A DNA stretch of 64,000 nucleotides from Bog-473 sp963725895. Lineage in GTDB: Bacteria > Actinomycetota > Acidimicrobiia > Acidimicrobiales > RAAP-2. Each line of letters opens with the position of its first letter. The stretch's first letter is position 1. Under the pieces are notes generated by a model, which saw only the letters and a list, made by a program, of their open reading frames with translations, was not told where the DNA came from and ran no database searches. The position numbers and the translations under genes were made by a program. The stretch covers positions 1,922,001 through 1,986,000 of the forward strand of contig CAVSAJ010000001.1 of NCBI GenBank assembly GCA_963725895.1, read 5' to 3'. Shown one piece after another: positions 43,133-51,614 of the stretch.

Positions 43133-43639
43133 ATGCCCGACGCCGACGAAAGAGAGGAGTCGGGCCGCCACCATGACGTTCAGAGGGCGAGCACCCTCCT
43201 CGACGCGCCGAACAGGGCCATCATCGAGGCCCTCCAGCGTGACGGACGCCAGCCCTACGGAGCCATCGCTGAGGCGGTCGGTCTCTCCGAAGCGGCGGTG
43301 CGCCGGCGCGTCCAACGGCTGCGCGAGTCGGGGATCATGCAAATCGTCGCGGTCACCGATCCGCTGCAGCTGGGCTTCACCCGTCAAGCCATGATCGGCA
43401 TCTCGGTGGAGGGCGACGTGCGCCGGGTGGCGGACAAGCTCACCTCCATGCCAGAGGTCGACTACGTCGTGATGTGCGCAGGCTCGTTCGACATCTTGGC
43501 CGAGATCGTCTGTGAGGACGACGAGCGACTGCTGCATGTCTTGAACGACTCCGTGCGCGCCATACCAGGGGTCCGCAGGACCGAGACCTTCTTGTACTTG
43601 AAGTTGGCAAAGCAGACCTACACGTGGGGCACGCGATGA
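43133..43639 (+). CDS. Lrp/AsnC family transcriptional regulator
   Basis: 168 residues from ATG 43133 (AGGTGAG upstream). N-terminal helix-turn-helix (NRAIIEALQRDGRQPYGAIA followed by VGLSEAAVRRRVQRLRESGI) and a C-terminal RAM ligand-binding domain (FTRQAMIGISVEGDVRRVAD, VDYVVMCAGSFDILAEIVCE). Such proteins form octamers that respond to amino acids. Located between ald-aldehyde dehydrogenase (divergent) and the aminotransferase-oxidoreductase pair, so it probably controls both sides in response to an amino acid or amine. Confidence 0.95.
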   Translation: MPDADEREESGRHHDVQRASTLLDAPNRAIIEALQRDGRQPYGAIAEAVGLSEAAVRRRVQRLRESGIMQIVAVTDPLQLGFTRQAMIGISVEGDVRRVADKLTSMPEVDYVVMCAGSFDILAEIVCEDDERLLHVLNDSVRAIPGVRRTETFLYLKLAKQTYTWGTR

Positions 43640-43667
43640 CCGGCCCCGACGACCTCCTGGAAGGACG

Positions 43668-45056
43668 ATGACGATGTCCGAAGAGCGCCACACAGAGACT
43701 CCGGAGCTCAGCGCACAGGCGGCGCGCCACCTCTGGATGCATTTCAGCCGCATGGGCGCCTACAAGGACCACGAGGTGCCCGTGATCGTGCGCGGCGAAG
43801 GCGCATGGGTCTGGGACCAGCATGGCAAGCGCTACCTCGACGGCCTCGCGGGCCTCTTCACCTCGCAACTCGGCCACGGCCGGACCGAGCTGGCTGAGGC
43901 CGGCGCCAAGCAGGCCGAGACGCTCGCCTACTTCCCGCTGTGGACCTACGCGCACCCGCGCGCCATCGAGCTGGCCGAGCGGGTCGCCGGCTACGCGCCG
44001 GGTGACCTCAACCGCGTCTTCTTCACCACCGGTGGCTCCGACGCCGTGGAATCGGCGTGGAAACTTGCCCGGCAGTACTTCCGGATCACCGGCCAGCCCC
44101 AGCGGACCAAGGTCATCAGCCGCTCCATCGCCTACCACGGCACCTCCATGGGCGCCCTCTCCATCACCGGGATTCCCGACCTGCGCACCCCCTTCGAGCC
44201 GCTCGTGCCGGGTGCGATCAAGGTGCCCAACACCAACTTCTACCGGGCTGAGCTCTTCGCCGACGACGAAGTCGCCTTCGGCCGCTGGGCGGCGGACGAG
44301 ATCGAGCGTGCGATCGAGCGCGAGGGCGCTGACACGGTCGCCGCCGTCTTCTTGGAGCCGGTGCAGAACGCCGGCGGGTGTTTCCCGCCCCCGCCGGGCT
44401 ATTTCGAACGCGTGCGCGACATTTGTGACCGCCACGGCGTGCTGCTCGTCTCCGACGAGGTGATCTGCGCGTTCGGCCGGCTGGGTCACTGGTTCGGCGC
44501 GCTCCGCTACGGGTACCAGCCCGACATCATCACGGTGGCCAAGGGACTCACCTCTGGCTACGCCCCGCTCGGCGCGATGATCGCAACGGACCGCCTGATG
44601 GAGCCTTTCCTCGGCCCAGGCGCATCCTTCCTCCATGGATTCACCTTCGCCGGCCACCCCGTCAGCTGCGCAGTGGCGCTCTCGAACCTTGACGTCTTCG
44701 AGGGCGAGCAGATCCTCCAGCACGTGCAGGCGACCGAGGCATCGTTCCGCAGCGCACTCGAGGACCTTGACGACCTGCCCATCGTCGGCGACGTCCGCGG
44801 CGCCGGGTTCTTCTACGGGATAGAGCTCGTCAAGGACAAGGCGACGCGCCAGTCGTTCGATGACGAGGAGTCCGAGCGACTGCTGCGAGGCTTCCTCTCG
44901 GGTGCGCTCTTCGAGGCCGGGCTGATCTGCCGGGCCGACGACCGCGGCGACCCGGTCGTGCAGCTTTCGCCGCCGCTCATCTGCGGCCAGGAGGAGATCG
45001 ACTTCATGGCGTCCACGCTGCGCGAGGTGCTCGCCGAGGCGTGGCGCCGGATGTAG
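43668..45056 (+). CDS. Class III aminotransferase (omega-amine/putrescine-pyruvate type)
   Basis: PLP enzyme that moves a terminal amino group to pyruvate or 2-oxoglutarate. 462 residues; ATG 43668 with AAGGA upstream. Seen: WVWDQHGKRYLDGLAGLFTS, FFTTGGSDAVESAWKLARQY (cofactor phosphate), SRSIAYHGTSMGALSITG, LVSDEVICAFGRLGHWFGA, and the Schiff-base Lys in ITVAKGLTSGYAPLGAM. The sequence is closest in type to beta-alanine or putrescine:pyruvate aminotransferases. With ald nearby, pyruvate is the likely amino acceptor. It overlaps the start of the FAD oxidoreductase by 16 bp. Confidence 0.95.
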   Translation: MTMSEERHTETPELSAQAARHLWMHFSRMGAYKDHEVPVIVRGEGAWVWDQHGKRYLDGLAGLFTSQLGHGRTELAEAGAKQAETLAYFPLWTYAHPRAIELAERVAGYAPGDLNRVFFTTGGSDAVESAWKLARQYFRITGQPQRTKVISRSIAYHGTSMGALSITGIPDLRTPFEPLVPGAIKVPNTNFYRAELFADDEVAFGRWAADEIERAIEREGADTVAAVFLEPVQNAGGCFPPPPGYFERVRDICDRHGVLLVSDEVICAFGRLGHWFGALRYGYQPDIITVAKGLTSGYAPLGAMIATDRLMEPFLGPGASFLHGFTFAGHPVSCAVALSNLDVFEGEQILQHVQATEASFRSALEDLDDLPIVGDVRGAGFFYGIELVKDKATRQSFDDEESERLLRGFLSGALFEAGLICRADDRGDPVVQLSPPLICGQEEIDFMASTLREVLAEAWRRM

Positions 45057-46459
45057 CGCCGGGGGCGGCTCCCGCCTCGGGCTACCAACGGGTCTCACTG
45101 TGGTGGGAGGCCGTCCCGGCCCCCCTGCCCCCCCGCCCCTCGCTCACCGAAGACCTCGACGTCGATGTCTGCATCGTCGGCGCCGGGTTCACAGGCCTCT
45201 GGACCGCGCACTCACTCACGCTGGCCGACCCGACGCTGCGCATCGCGGTGGTCGAACGTGAGGTCGCGGGGTTCGGCGCGTCGGGCCGCAACGGCGGCTG
45301 GTGCTCCGCCCTCTTCGCCACCTCCGATGCCAAGCTGGCCTGGTTGCACGGTCGCGACGCGATGCGCGCAATGCGACGCGCCATGGAGGAGACCGTCGAC
45401 GTCGTCGGCGCGAGCGCGGCCAGCGAAGGCATCGACTGCAACTTCGTCAAGGGCGGGACCGTCACCCTCGCGCGTAGCGAGGCGCAGCGGGCCCGCGCGC
45501 TGGCAGAAGTGGACGAAGCACGTGCGCTGGGTGCTCGCGAGGACGACCTGTACTGGCTCGGGCCCGACGAGACACGCCGCCTGGTCGGAGCCGCCGATGT
45601 GCTGGGTGCCACGTTCACGCCCCATTGCGCGGTGCTGCAGCCTGCGCTCCTCGCCCGCGGGTTGGCCGACGTCATCGAGCGCCGCGGCGTCCGCATCTAC
45701 GAGCACACCGAGGTGCTCGAACTTCGCCCGGGCCCCCCTGCGTCGGTGGTGACGCGCGGCGGCACCGTCTGGGCCGACGTCGTTGTGCGGGCCACGGAGG
45801 CCTGGACGCCGACACTCCCCGGATCCCGGCGCGACATCGTCCCGGTGTACTCGCTCATGGTGGCGACCGAGCCACTCGGCGAAGACTTCTGGTCCGAGGC
45901 GGGGCTCGAGAGCCGCGCCTCGTTCGCCGACTACCGGCACATGATCATCTACGGACAGCGCACTGCCGACGGACGCCTCGCATTCGGCGGGCGGGGCGCG
46001 CCCTACCACTACGGCTCGGCCGTGCGCGACTCGTTCGACAGCGAGCCGGCCGTCCACGCGTTATTGCGCCGAACACTGGCCGAGCTGTTCCCCGCCCTCG
46101 ACGGTGCCCGCTTCACTCACGCCTGGGGGGGGCCTCTCGGCATCTCGCGCGACTGGCACTCCTCGGTCGGCTTGGACCGGGCCAGCGGGCTCGCGTGGGC
46201 CGGCGGTTACGTCGGTGACGGTGTGGCGACGACCAACCTGGCCGGGCGGACGCTGGCCGACCTCATTACCGGCGCGGACACGGCCCGCACGCACCTCCCA
46301 TGGGTGGGACACCGATCCCCGCGCTGGGAGCCCGAGCCACTGCGTTGGCTGGGCGTGAACGCCGGCCTCTGGACCATGAAGCTCGCCGACCGCAGCGAGT
46401 CCCGGCGGGGGCGTCCGAGCAGGTTGGCCGCGACGATGGGGCGCCTCCTCGGCCAGTGA
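45041..46459 (+). CDS. FAD-dependent amine/amino acid oxidoreductase (DAO family, PuuB-like)
   Basis: 472 residues from GTG 45041. FAD-binding fold at DVDVCIVGAGFTGLWTAHSL, then RNGGWCSALFATS, and the C-terminal GGYVGDGVATTNLAGRTLAD, features of the DAO family that includes gamma-glutamylputrescine oxidase (PuuB) and related secondary amine oxidases. Translated in coupling with the aminotransferase (16-bp overlap). It may oxidise an N-substituted amine to give the aldehyde used by the aldehyde dehydrogenase. No glutamylputrescine synthetase (puuA) gene is in the window, so the exact pathway is unproven. Ends 2 bp from the convergent LuxR-type gene. Confidence 0.9.
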   Translation: MAPDVAPGAAPASGYQRVSLWWEAVPAPLPPRPSLTEDLDVDVCIVGAGFTGLWTAHSLTLADPTLRIAVVEREVAGFGASGRNGGWCSALFATSDAKLAWLHGRDAMRAMRRAMEETVDVVGASAASEGIDCNFVKGGTVTLARSEAQRARALAEVDEARALGAREDDLYWLGPDETRRLVGAADVLGATFTPHCAVLQPALLARGLADVIERRGVRIYEHTEVLELRPGPPASVVTRGGTVWADVVVRATEAWTPTLPGSRRDIVPVYSLMVATEPLGEDFWSEAGLESRASFADYRHMIIYGQRTADGRLAFGGRGAPYHYGSAVRDSFDSEPAVHALLRRTLAELFPALDGARFTHAWGGPLGISRDWHSSVGLDRASGLAWAGGYVGDGVATTNLAGRTLADLITGADTARTHLPWVGHRSPRWEPEPLRWLGVNAGLWTMKLADRSESRRGRPSRLAATMGRLLGQ

Positions 46460-46461
46460 AT

Positions 46462-47568
46462 TCAGGGCGCCATCTGGTTGACGAGGTTCGCAGCAGCCAG
46501 GCGGCTGTCCACCCCGAGTTTCGCGAGCGCCCGCTCGACGTGCTTGTCCACTGTGCGAGGACTGATCTCCAGGCGTGCGGCGATGTCTTTGGTCGAGGCC
46601 CCCGAACTGATGCAGGCGAGGACCTCGGCTTCACGAGGGGTGAGCCCGAGCTGGCGCAGCGCGTCGGGCGCCGGCCTCCCACCCGTCAAGCCGAGGACCA
46701 GCACCGTCGTGCCGACGCTGCTCAGGGAGCGAACCACCAGCCCGTCGCGCATCATCGGCCAGGCCGGCGCGTCCTCGGCGCTCGCACGCGCGACGTAGCC
46801 AGCCAGCTCGCCCGGGAGCGTCGTCGGGGAGTGGCCGGGGAAGAAGCGATCGAACAATTTGATCGCGGTCGGCGTGGCGTGCACGATCCGCCCTGTTCGG
46901 TCCAGTACGACCACGCCGTCGCCACGCGCCTCACCCAGCGTGTCGACGGCCTCGAGCGCAGCCGTCGCCGCCTCGAGCGCCACCGCGTTGCGATACGCCT
47001 GGACCACGTGCGGCCGCAACAGGTTGAGGATCTCGCGGTCGCGAGGGCTGAACCCGGGCTCGGGACGGTCCAGGGTGATGCCGATTGTCATGTCAGGAGC
47101 GGGCAGCACGAAGCTGAGCTGGTCCTCCGTGCCAATCACCCGATAGAAGTGTTGATACAACGCGGTCGCGTGAAACGCCTCCGCGCTCATGAAATCAGAG
47201 ATCGCCTGCGGCCGACCGTTCCCGGTACGCCGATAGTCGGCGATGACCGGATGGTCGCCGACGTACGCGGCGAACTCTGCCCTCAGATGAGTCATGCGGT
47301 CGGCGTACATCCGCTCGAAATCGGGGGGCAATGCCGCATCGATTTCCCCCGTCGCGGGGTCGACTTCATTCCACGCCGGATGGTCGGACTCGACCAATGA
47401 CGGCAACACGGCGACGGTGTCGGCCTTCAGATCAGCGAGTCGCCGGACGGCGGCCAGCTCGGCAATCACACCGAGGAGTGCTTCGAAGTCGGATCGGTTC
47501 AGGTCCGTCTGCACCACCGCCACCCTGCTGAGCCACCGCGCGTTGCCCGAGACTGTACGACATTTCAC
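46462..47568 (-). CDS. LuxR-type transcriptional regulator with PAS-like sensor region
   Basis: 368 residues if GTG 47568 is the start; a GTG about 16 codons downstream is equally possible. The C-terminal 60 residues are a LuxR/GerE helix-turn-helix (LGLTPREAEVLACISSGAST then KDIAARLEISPRTVDKHVER). The middle contains DGVVVLDRTGRIVHATPTAI, which resembles a PAS fold, and an N-terminal domain of about 190 residues without clear identity (GAF-like in outline). The signal is unknown. Convergent with the amine oxidoreductase and divergent from the SnoaL-like gene at 47753, which may be a target. Confidence 0.88.
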   Translation of the reverse strand: MKCRTVSGNARWLSRVAVVQTDLNRSDFEALLGVIAELAAVRRLADLKADTVAVLPSLVESDHPAWNEVDPATGEIDAALPPDFERMYADRMTHLRAEFAAYVGDHPVIADYRRTGNGRPQAISDFMSAEAFHATALYQHFYRVIGTEDQLSFVLPAPDMTIGITLDRPEPGFSPRDREILNLLRPHVVQAYRNAVALEAATAALEAVDTLGEARGDGVVVLDRTGRIVHATPTAIKLFDRFFPGHSPTTLPGELAGYVARASAEDAPAWPMMRDGLVVRSLSSVGTTVLVLGLTGGRPAPDALRQLGLTPREAEVLACISSGASTKDIAARLEISPRTVDKHVERALAKLGVDSRLAAANLVNQMAP

Positions 47569-47752
47569 GTATTGCCAAGGCAGACAGGGGTCGGTTGACT
47601 TGAGGGGTCAGCCATCCAGCCCTCTGGCGGTGCGGCTGGTTTCCGGCCTGAGAGGGACTTGGCGATCGCAGGCCCACGACCGGCAGCACCGACCAGAGGG
47701 GTCTGGAAGGAGCCCTGCGCCGTGCGCACCCGGCCCGTGACACACTCTTCGC

Positions 47753-48205
47753 ATGCAGCAGTCGGCGGAGACGGCCATTGCCAGCCTTCTCTTCACTTAC
47801 GCAGAGAGGATCGACGCCGGGGACTTTGCGGGCATCGGCGAGCTCTTCGCGCACGCGACCTTGACCTTCGAGGGCTTCGACGACGCGGTGAGCGGTCGAG
47901 ACGCCATAGAGGCCCTCTACATCCGTAGCACGCGGCGTTACGAGGACGGCACCCCGCGCACCAAGCACGTCATGACCAACGTCATCGTGGAGGTGGCCGA
48001 CGACGCGACAACCGCGGCCAGCCGCTCCTACTTCACCGTCCTCCAAGCCGTCCCCGGTGCTCTGGCATTGCAACCGATCATCGCCGGGCGCTACCGGCAC
48101 ACCTATCGACAGGCGGAAGGCGTGTGGCAGGTGGCTACCATGCACATCACGATCGACCTGGTCGGCGAGCTGGCGCACCACATGCTCTTCGACCTCGCAC
48201 CATGA
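47753..48205 (+). CDS. SnoaL-like (NTF2 fold) protein
   Basis: 150 residues from ATG 47753. SnoaL_4-type fold: FTYAERIDAGDFAGIGELFA, RDAIEALYIRSTRRYEDGTP, RTKHVMTNVIVEVADDATTA, AGRYRHTYRQAEGVWQVATM. Such proteins are small isomerases, dehydratases or binding proteins, often in aromatic or steroid catabolism; active-site residues cannot be fixed here. The stop overlaps the DUF2505 start (ATGA at 48202-48205). Confidence 0.88.
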   Translation: MQQSAETAIASLLFTYAERIDAGDFAGIGELFAHATLTFEGFDDAVSGRDAIEALYIRSTRRYEDGTPRTKHVMTNVIVEVADDATTAASRSYFTVLQAVPGALALQPIIAGRYRHTYRQAEGVWQVATMHITIDLVGELAHHMLFDLAP

Positions 48206-48693
48206 AGCTCTCCCTGACCTACGACTGGGACTGCACGCCCGAGGAGTTCTGGGCCCTCTACTACGACCCAGCCTTCGCGGTACGCCTGCACCTCGAGTGC
48301 CTCGGCTCGACCTCGGCCGAGGTGATCTCCCAAGAGGGCGACCTCACCGACGGGCTCGTGCGCACACTTCGCTACGGTCAACGGCCCCCGATGCCGGGGC
48401 CCGTGCGCAGGATCTTCGGCGAGGAGGTGGTCACCACCGAGGTGAGCACCTACGACCCGGCGAGGTCGACCACGACGTTCACCATGACGCCCGGCACGAT
48501 GGCGGACAAGACCCATATTGACGGTGCGATCGCCTTCACGCGGGAGGGTGGCCACACTGTGGAGACCTTTTCACTCGAGGCCCGGGTCAAGATCTTCGGT
48601 GCCGGCCCCGTCGTCGAGCGCTTCATTGAACACCAGGCCCGCGAGATGCAAGAGAAGTCCGTCGGGTTCATGCGAGGAGAGCTGAGCCGCTGA
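48202..48693 (+). CDS. DUF2505 family SRPBCC-like protein
   Basis: 163 residues from ATG 48202. Actinobacterial DUF2505: MKLSLTYDWDCTPEEFWALY, HLECLGSTSAEVISQEGD, GDLTDGLVRTLRYGQRPPMP, and a C-terminal amphipathic helix FIEHQAREMQEKSVGFMRG. The fold resembles START/polyketide cyclase proteins that bind a hydrophobic ligand; no function is established. Coupled to the SnoaL-like gene. Convergent with zwf (64 bp apart). Confidence 0.9.
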   Translation: MKLSLTYDWDCTPEEFWALYYDPAFAVRLHLECLGSTSAEVISQEGDLTDGLVRTLRYGQRPPMPGPVRRIFGEEVVTTEVSTYDPARSTTTFTMTPGTMADKTHIDGAIAFTREGGHTVETFSLEARVKIFGAGPVVERFIEHQAREMQEKSVGFMRGELSR

Positions 48694-48757
48694 GCGTCGC
48701 CGGCCGTGTGTGACGTGGCGATGCGTGGCGTCGCGGGACGCGCCATGGCGAGCGGCG

Positions 48758-50161
48758 TCAGGAGCTGGGTTCCCCGAGCCACGGCTCGCGCCAGTTCGGG
48801 AAGCCCGCCACCAACGCGTCGGCCCCGGCCGGACCCCAGGACCCCCGCGCGTAGGTCTCGACCGGCGGTGGCGCGTCGAGCAGTGGCTGGACGATGCGCC
48901 AAGTCTCCTCGACGCTGTCCTCCCGGGTGAACAAGGCCGACTGCCCGTGGATCGCGTCGCCGAGCAGGCGCTCGTAGGGCTCGGGAAGCGTCCCAAGCTC
49001 TTCGGTGAAGATCAACGAGAGATCCACGCTGCGCGTCGACTCGGCCCCAGGGGTCTTGGCCTGCACCACGATGTCGGTGCCGGCGTCGGGCTCGATGCGC
49101 AAGATGAGCTCGTTGGGGTCGGGCACGGCCCCGCCGTCGAAGGCCATGCGCGGCGGCCGCTTGAAGATGATGCGCATCTCCGTGGCCGTGACGGCAAGCG
49201 CCTTGCCGGCCCGGATGAAGAAAGGGACCCCCGACCAGCGCCAATTCTCGATCTGGAGGCGCAGCGCGGCGAAGGTCTCGGTCTTCGAGCCTTTGGCCAC
49301 ACCGGGCACCTCGAGGTATCCCTCGTACTGGCCTCGCACGTAGTGCTCCGGCGTCGCGTCCGGGATGGAGCGGAACACCTCTACCCGCTTGTCCCGCAGA
49401 CCGTCGGCGTCGGAGGTGACAGGCGGCTCGGAGGCGAAGAGACCGAGGAGCTGGAGGAGATGATTCTGCACGACGTCGCGGAGCGCGCCGACCGGATCGT
49501 AGAAGCTGCCACGGTCCGCCACGTCGAAGTCCTCGGTCATCGTGATCTGCACGCACTCGATCCGGTCGCGGTTCCAAAGGGGCTCGAAGATCGAGTTGGC
49601 GAAGCGCAGGTACAAGATGTCCATGGCCGGCTCCTTGCCCAAGAAGTGGTCGATGCGCAGGATCTGCCACTCCTGGAGCAGCTTGCGCAGTTCGGCGTTG
49701 AGCGCTTTCGCAGAGGCCAGGTCGTGCCCGAAGGGCTTCTCCACCACGACGCGGGCCCGCTCGGTCAGGCCAACGGCACTCAGTCCTTCCACCACCCTCC
49801 CGAACAGCGAGGGAGGGACCTCGAGGTAGAAGACGGGGTCGTGGCGACCCTTGATCGCCGCCGCCACCTTGGCATAGGTGTCAGGGTTGTCGTAGTCGCC
49901 CGAGACCATCGAGAGGCGGGCGGCCAAGCGGCGGAACACCTCCTCGTCGACGGCCTCGCCGGAATCCTCGATGGCCTGGCGGGCATGCTCGCGGAGCTCG
50001 TCGTCGGACCACTCGCTGCGCGCCACACCGACGATGGGGCAGGGGATCATGTCCCGGGCCTCGAGCCGGTAGAGGGCGCGGAATGTCATCTTCTTGGCCA
50101 GGTCGCCCGTGATGCCGAAGATCACCAGCACGTCTGCTGTCGTCATGGTGCTGTCAGCCAT
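48758..50161 (-). CDS. zwf: Glucose-6-phosphate 1-dehydrogenase
   Basis: First step of the oxidative pentose-phosphate pathway: glucose-6-phosphate to 6-phosphogluconolactone with NADP+ reduction. 467 residues from ATG 50161 (AAAGGGG upstream). Seen: LVIFGITGDLAKKMTFRALY (nucleotide site), YLEVPPSLFGRVVEGL, EKPFGHDLASAKALN, the active-site signature RIDHFLGKEPAMDI, and GVPFFIRAGKALAVTATEMR. The signature has Phe where RIDHYLGKE is usual. The actinobacterial activator gene opcA, commonly next to zwf, is not in this window. Divergent from rpiA (125 bp). Confidence 0.97.
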   Translation of the reverse strand: MADSTMTTADVLVIFGITGDLAKKMTFRALYRLEARDMIPCPIVGVARSEWSDDELREHARQAIEDSGEAVDEEVFRRLAARLSMVSGDYDNPDTYAKVAAAIKGRHDPVFYLEVPPSLFGRVVEGLSAVGLTERARVVVEKPFGHDLASAKALNAELRKLLQEWQILRIDHFLGKEPAMDILYLRFANSIFEPLWNRDRIECVQITMTEDFDVADRGSFYDPVGALRDVVQNHLLQLLGLFASEPPVTSDADGLRDKRVEVFRSIPDATPEHYVRGQYEGYLEVPGVAKGSKTETFAALRLQIENWRWSGVPFFIRAGKALAVTATEMRIIFKRPPRMAFDGGAVPDPNELILRIEPDAGTDIVVQAKTPGAESTRSVDLSLIFTEELGTLPEPYERLLGDAIHGQSALFTREDSVEETWRIVQPLLDAPPPVETYARGSWGPAGADALVAGFPNWREPWLGEPSS

Positions 50162-50286
50162 GTCGTCCCCTTTCTTCTTCATGGTGGCGCTGCGTGCGGC
50201 GTCTGCGCCCCGCAGCCTGTCAGAATCGACGCCGTCCATCGTTGTCGGGCGCGCCGGCGCCCTCGTGAGCACGGAGACGCAGTGGC

Positions 50287-50931
50287 GTGAACGCCGAGAG
50301 GGAGAAGCAGGTCGCTGCGGAGGCCGCGGCCGCGTTGGTGGAGTCCGCCATGACCGTGGGCCTGGGCACCGGCACGACCGTCGCGTACCTCCTTCCTGCG
50401 CTCGCGGCGCGGTCCCTCGACATCCGCTGCGCGGCCACCTCGCCACGCACTGAAGAGGCGGCGCGCGCGTTGGGGCTGCGCGTCGAGCCCTTCGCGGAGA
50501 TCGACCGCTTCGACATGGCCATCGACGGCGCCGACCAGATCGCGCCGGACGGGTGGCTGGTCAAAGGCGGTGGAGGCGCCCACACCCGGGAGAAGATCGT
50601 CGCCGACGCGGCGGACCGCTTCATCGTGATCGCCGACTCCACCAAGCCGGTGGCGGCACTCCATGCCCCCGTCCCCCTCGAACTGCTGAGCTTCGGACTG
50701 CGCGCCACGTTGCGCCACCTGGGCGCGGCCACGCTGCGCGACGTTCCCCACAGCCCCGACGGCGGCCTCATCGCCGACTACACCGGGCCGGTCGACGACC
50801 CGCGCGCGCTGGCGGCACACCTGGCGGCGACGCCGGGTGTCGTCGAGCATGGCCTCTTCCCGCCCGAGATGGTGACGACTGTGCTCGTCGGGCGGGGCGA
50901 GTCGGTCGAGCGGAGCGACGTCGCGCCCTGA
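50287..50931 (+). CDS. rpiA: Ribose-5-phosphate isomerase A
   Basis: Interconverts ribose-5-phosphate and ribulose-5-phosphate. 214 residues from GTG 50287. Seen: VESAMTVGLGTGTTVAYLLP (phosphate loop), DRFDMAIDGADQIAPDGW with the catalytic Asp, VKGGGGAHTREKIVADAADR with the catalytic Lys/Glu surroundings, IVIADSTKP, and TPGVVEHGLFPPEM. Alone on the plus strand inside the pentose-phosphate cluster; ends against pgl with a shared hairpin. Many actinobacteria use RpiB, so RpiA here is worth noting. Confidence 0.95.
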   Translation: MNAEREKQVAAEAAAALVESAMTVGLGTGTTVAYLLPALAARSLDIRCAATSPRTEEAARALGLRVEPFAEIDRFDMAIDGADQIAPDGWLVKGGGGAHTREKIVADAADRFIVIADSTKPVAALHAPVPLELLSFGLRATLRHLGAATLRDVPHSPDGGLIADYTGPVDDPRALAAHLAATPGVVEHGLFPPEMVTTVLVGRGESVERSDVAP

Positions 50932-50944
50932 AGACGCCGCACGG

Positions 50945-50966
50945 GGCCGCGCCTCAGAGCGCGGCC
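50945..50966. terminator. Bidirectional hairpin between rpiA and pgl
   Basis: GGCCGCGC (50945-50952) and GCGCGGCC (50959-50966) form a perfect 8-bp stem with a 6-nt loop that covers the pgl stop codon. There is no T-run on either side. Confidence 0.55.
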
Positions 50967-51610
50967 TGGTCGGCCAGGACCAGCGAGGCCGCCGCCTCGA
51001 CCCGACCGGCCGGGATGGAGGTGTCGCCGGCCAGCAGTTGGCTGAGCGGCACCTTCTTGTCTTCACCGGTGATGAGCCAGAGGATCTGGCGGGCCCGCGC
51101 CAGCGCCGGGTAGGTCAGGGTCATGCGCACCCGCCCCTGGTACGGCCGGGTCAGGGCGACCAGCCGGTCGGTGACAGAGAGGACCGGGTCACCCGGTATC
51201 AGCGACGCGGTGTGGCCGTCGGGCCCGAGCCCGAGGTGGACGAGGTCGAAATGCTCGGGCAGCGAGGCGGCATAGCTCGCCGCGGCGGCCTCGAGGTCCG
51301 GCTCCTCGACGCCCATGGGCCGCACCGAGGCCGGTGCGCCGCCAAGGGCCTCGCGCAGATGGTGCAGGTTGCGATCGGGGTCGTCCGCCGGCGCCACCCG
51401 CTCGTCCACCTGGTACACGACGACCGACGACCACGGCACGTCCTCGTTGGCCAGCTCGGCGAACATGGCCCACGGCGTGTGTCCCCCGCTCACCGCGAAG
51501 TGGAAGCTTCCGCGCTCGCTGACGGAGCCACGCGCCGCGCCGGCCACGAAGGCGGCACCGGCGCGGGCGACCGCGTCGGGGTCGGGCTGCGCTTCGACGG
51601 TGTGCTGCAC
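50954..51610 (-). CDS. pgl: 6-phosphogluconolactonase
   Basis: Hydrolyses 6-phosphogluconolactone to 6-phosphogluconate. 218 residues from GTG 51610, 4 nt after the gnd stop. Seen: FHFAVSGGHTPWAMFAELAN, VVYQVDERVAPADDPDRNLH, FDLVHLGLGPDGHTASLIPG with the conserved Gly-Pro-Asp-Gly-His-Thr, and RMTLTYPALARARQILWLIT. It is the last gene of the tkt-tal-pgi-gnd-pgl run, and supplies the step between Zwf and Gnd. Confidence 0.95.
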   Translation of the reverse strand: MQHTVEAQPDPDAVARAGAAFVAGAARGSVSERGSFHFAVSGGHTPWAMFAELANEDVPWSSVVVYQVDERVAPADDPDRNLHHLREALGGAPASVRPMGVEEPDLEAAAASYAASLPEHFDLVHLGLGPDGHTASLIPGDPVLSVTDRLVALTRPYQGRVRMTLTYPALARARQILWLITGEDKKVPLSQLLAGDTSIPAGRVEAAASLVLADQAAL

Positions 51611-51614
51611 CGGC

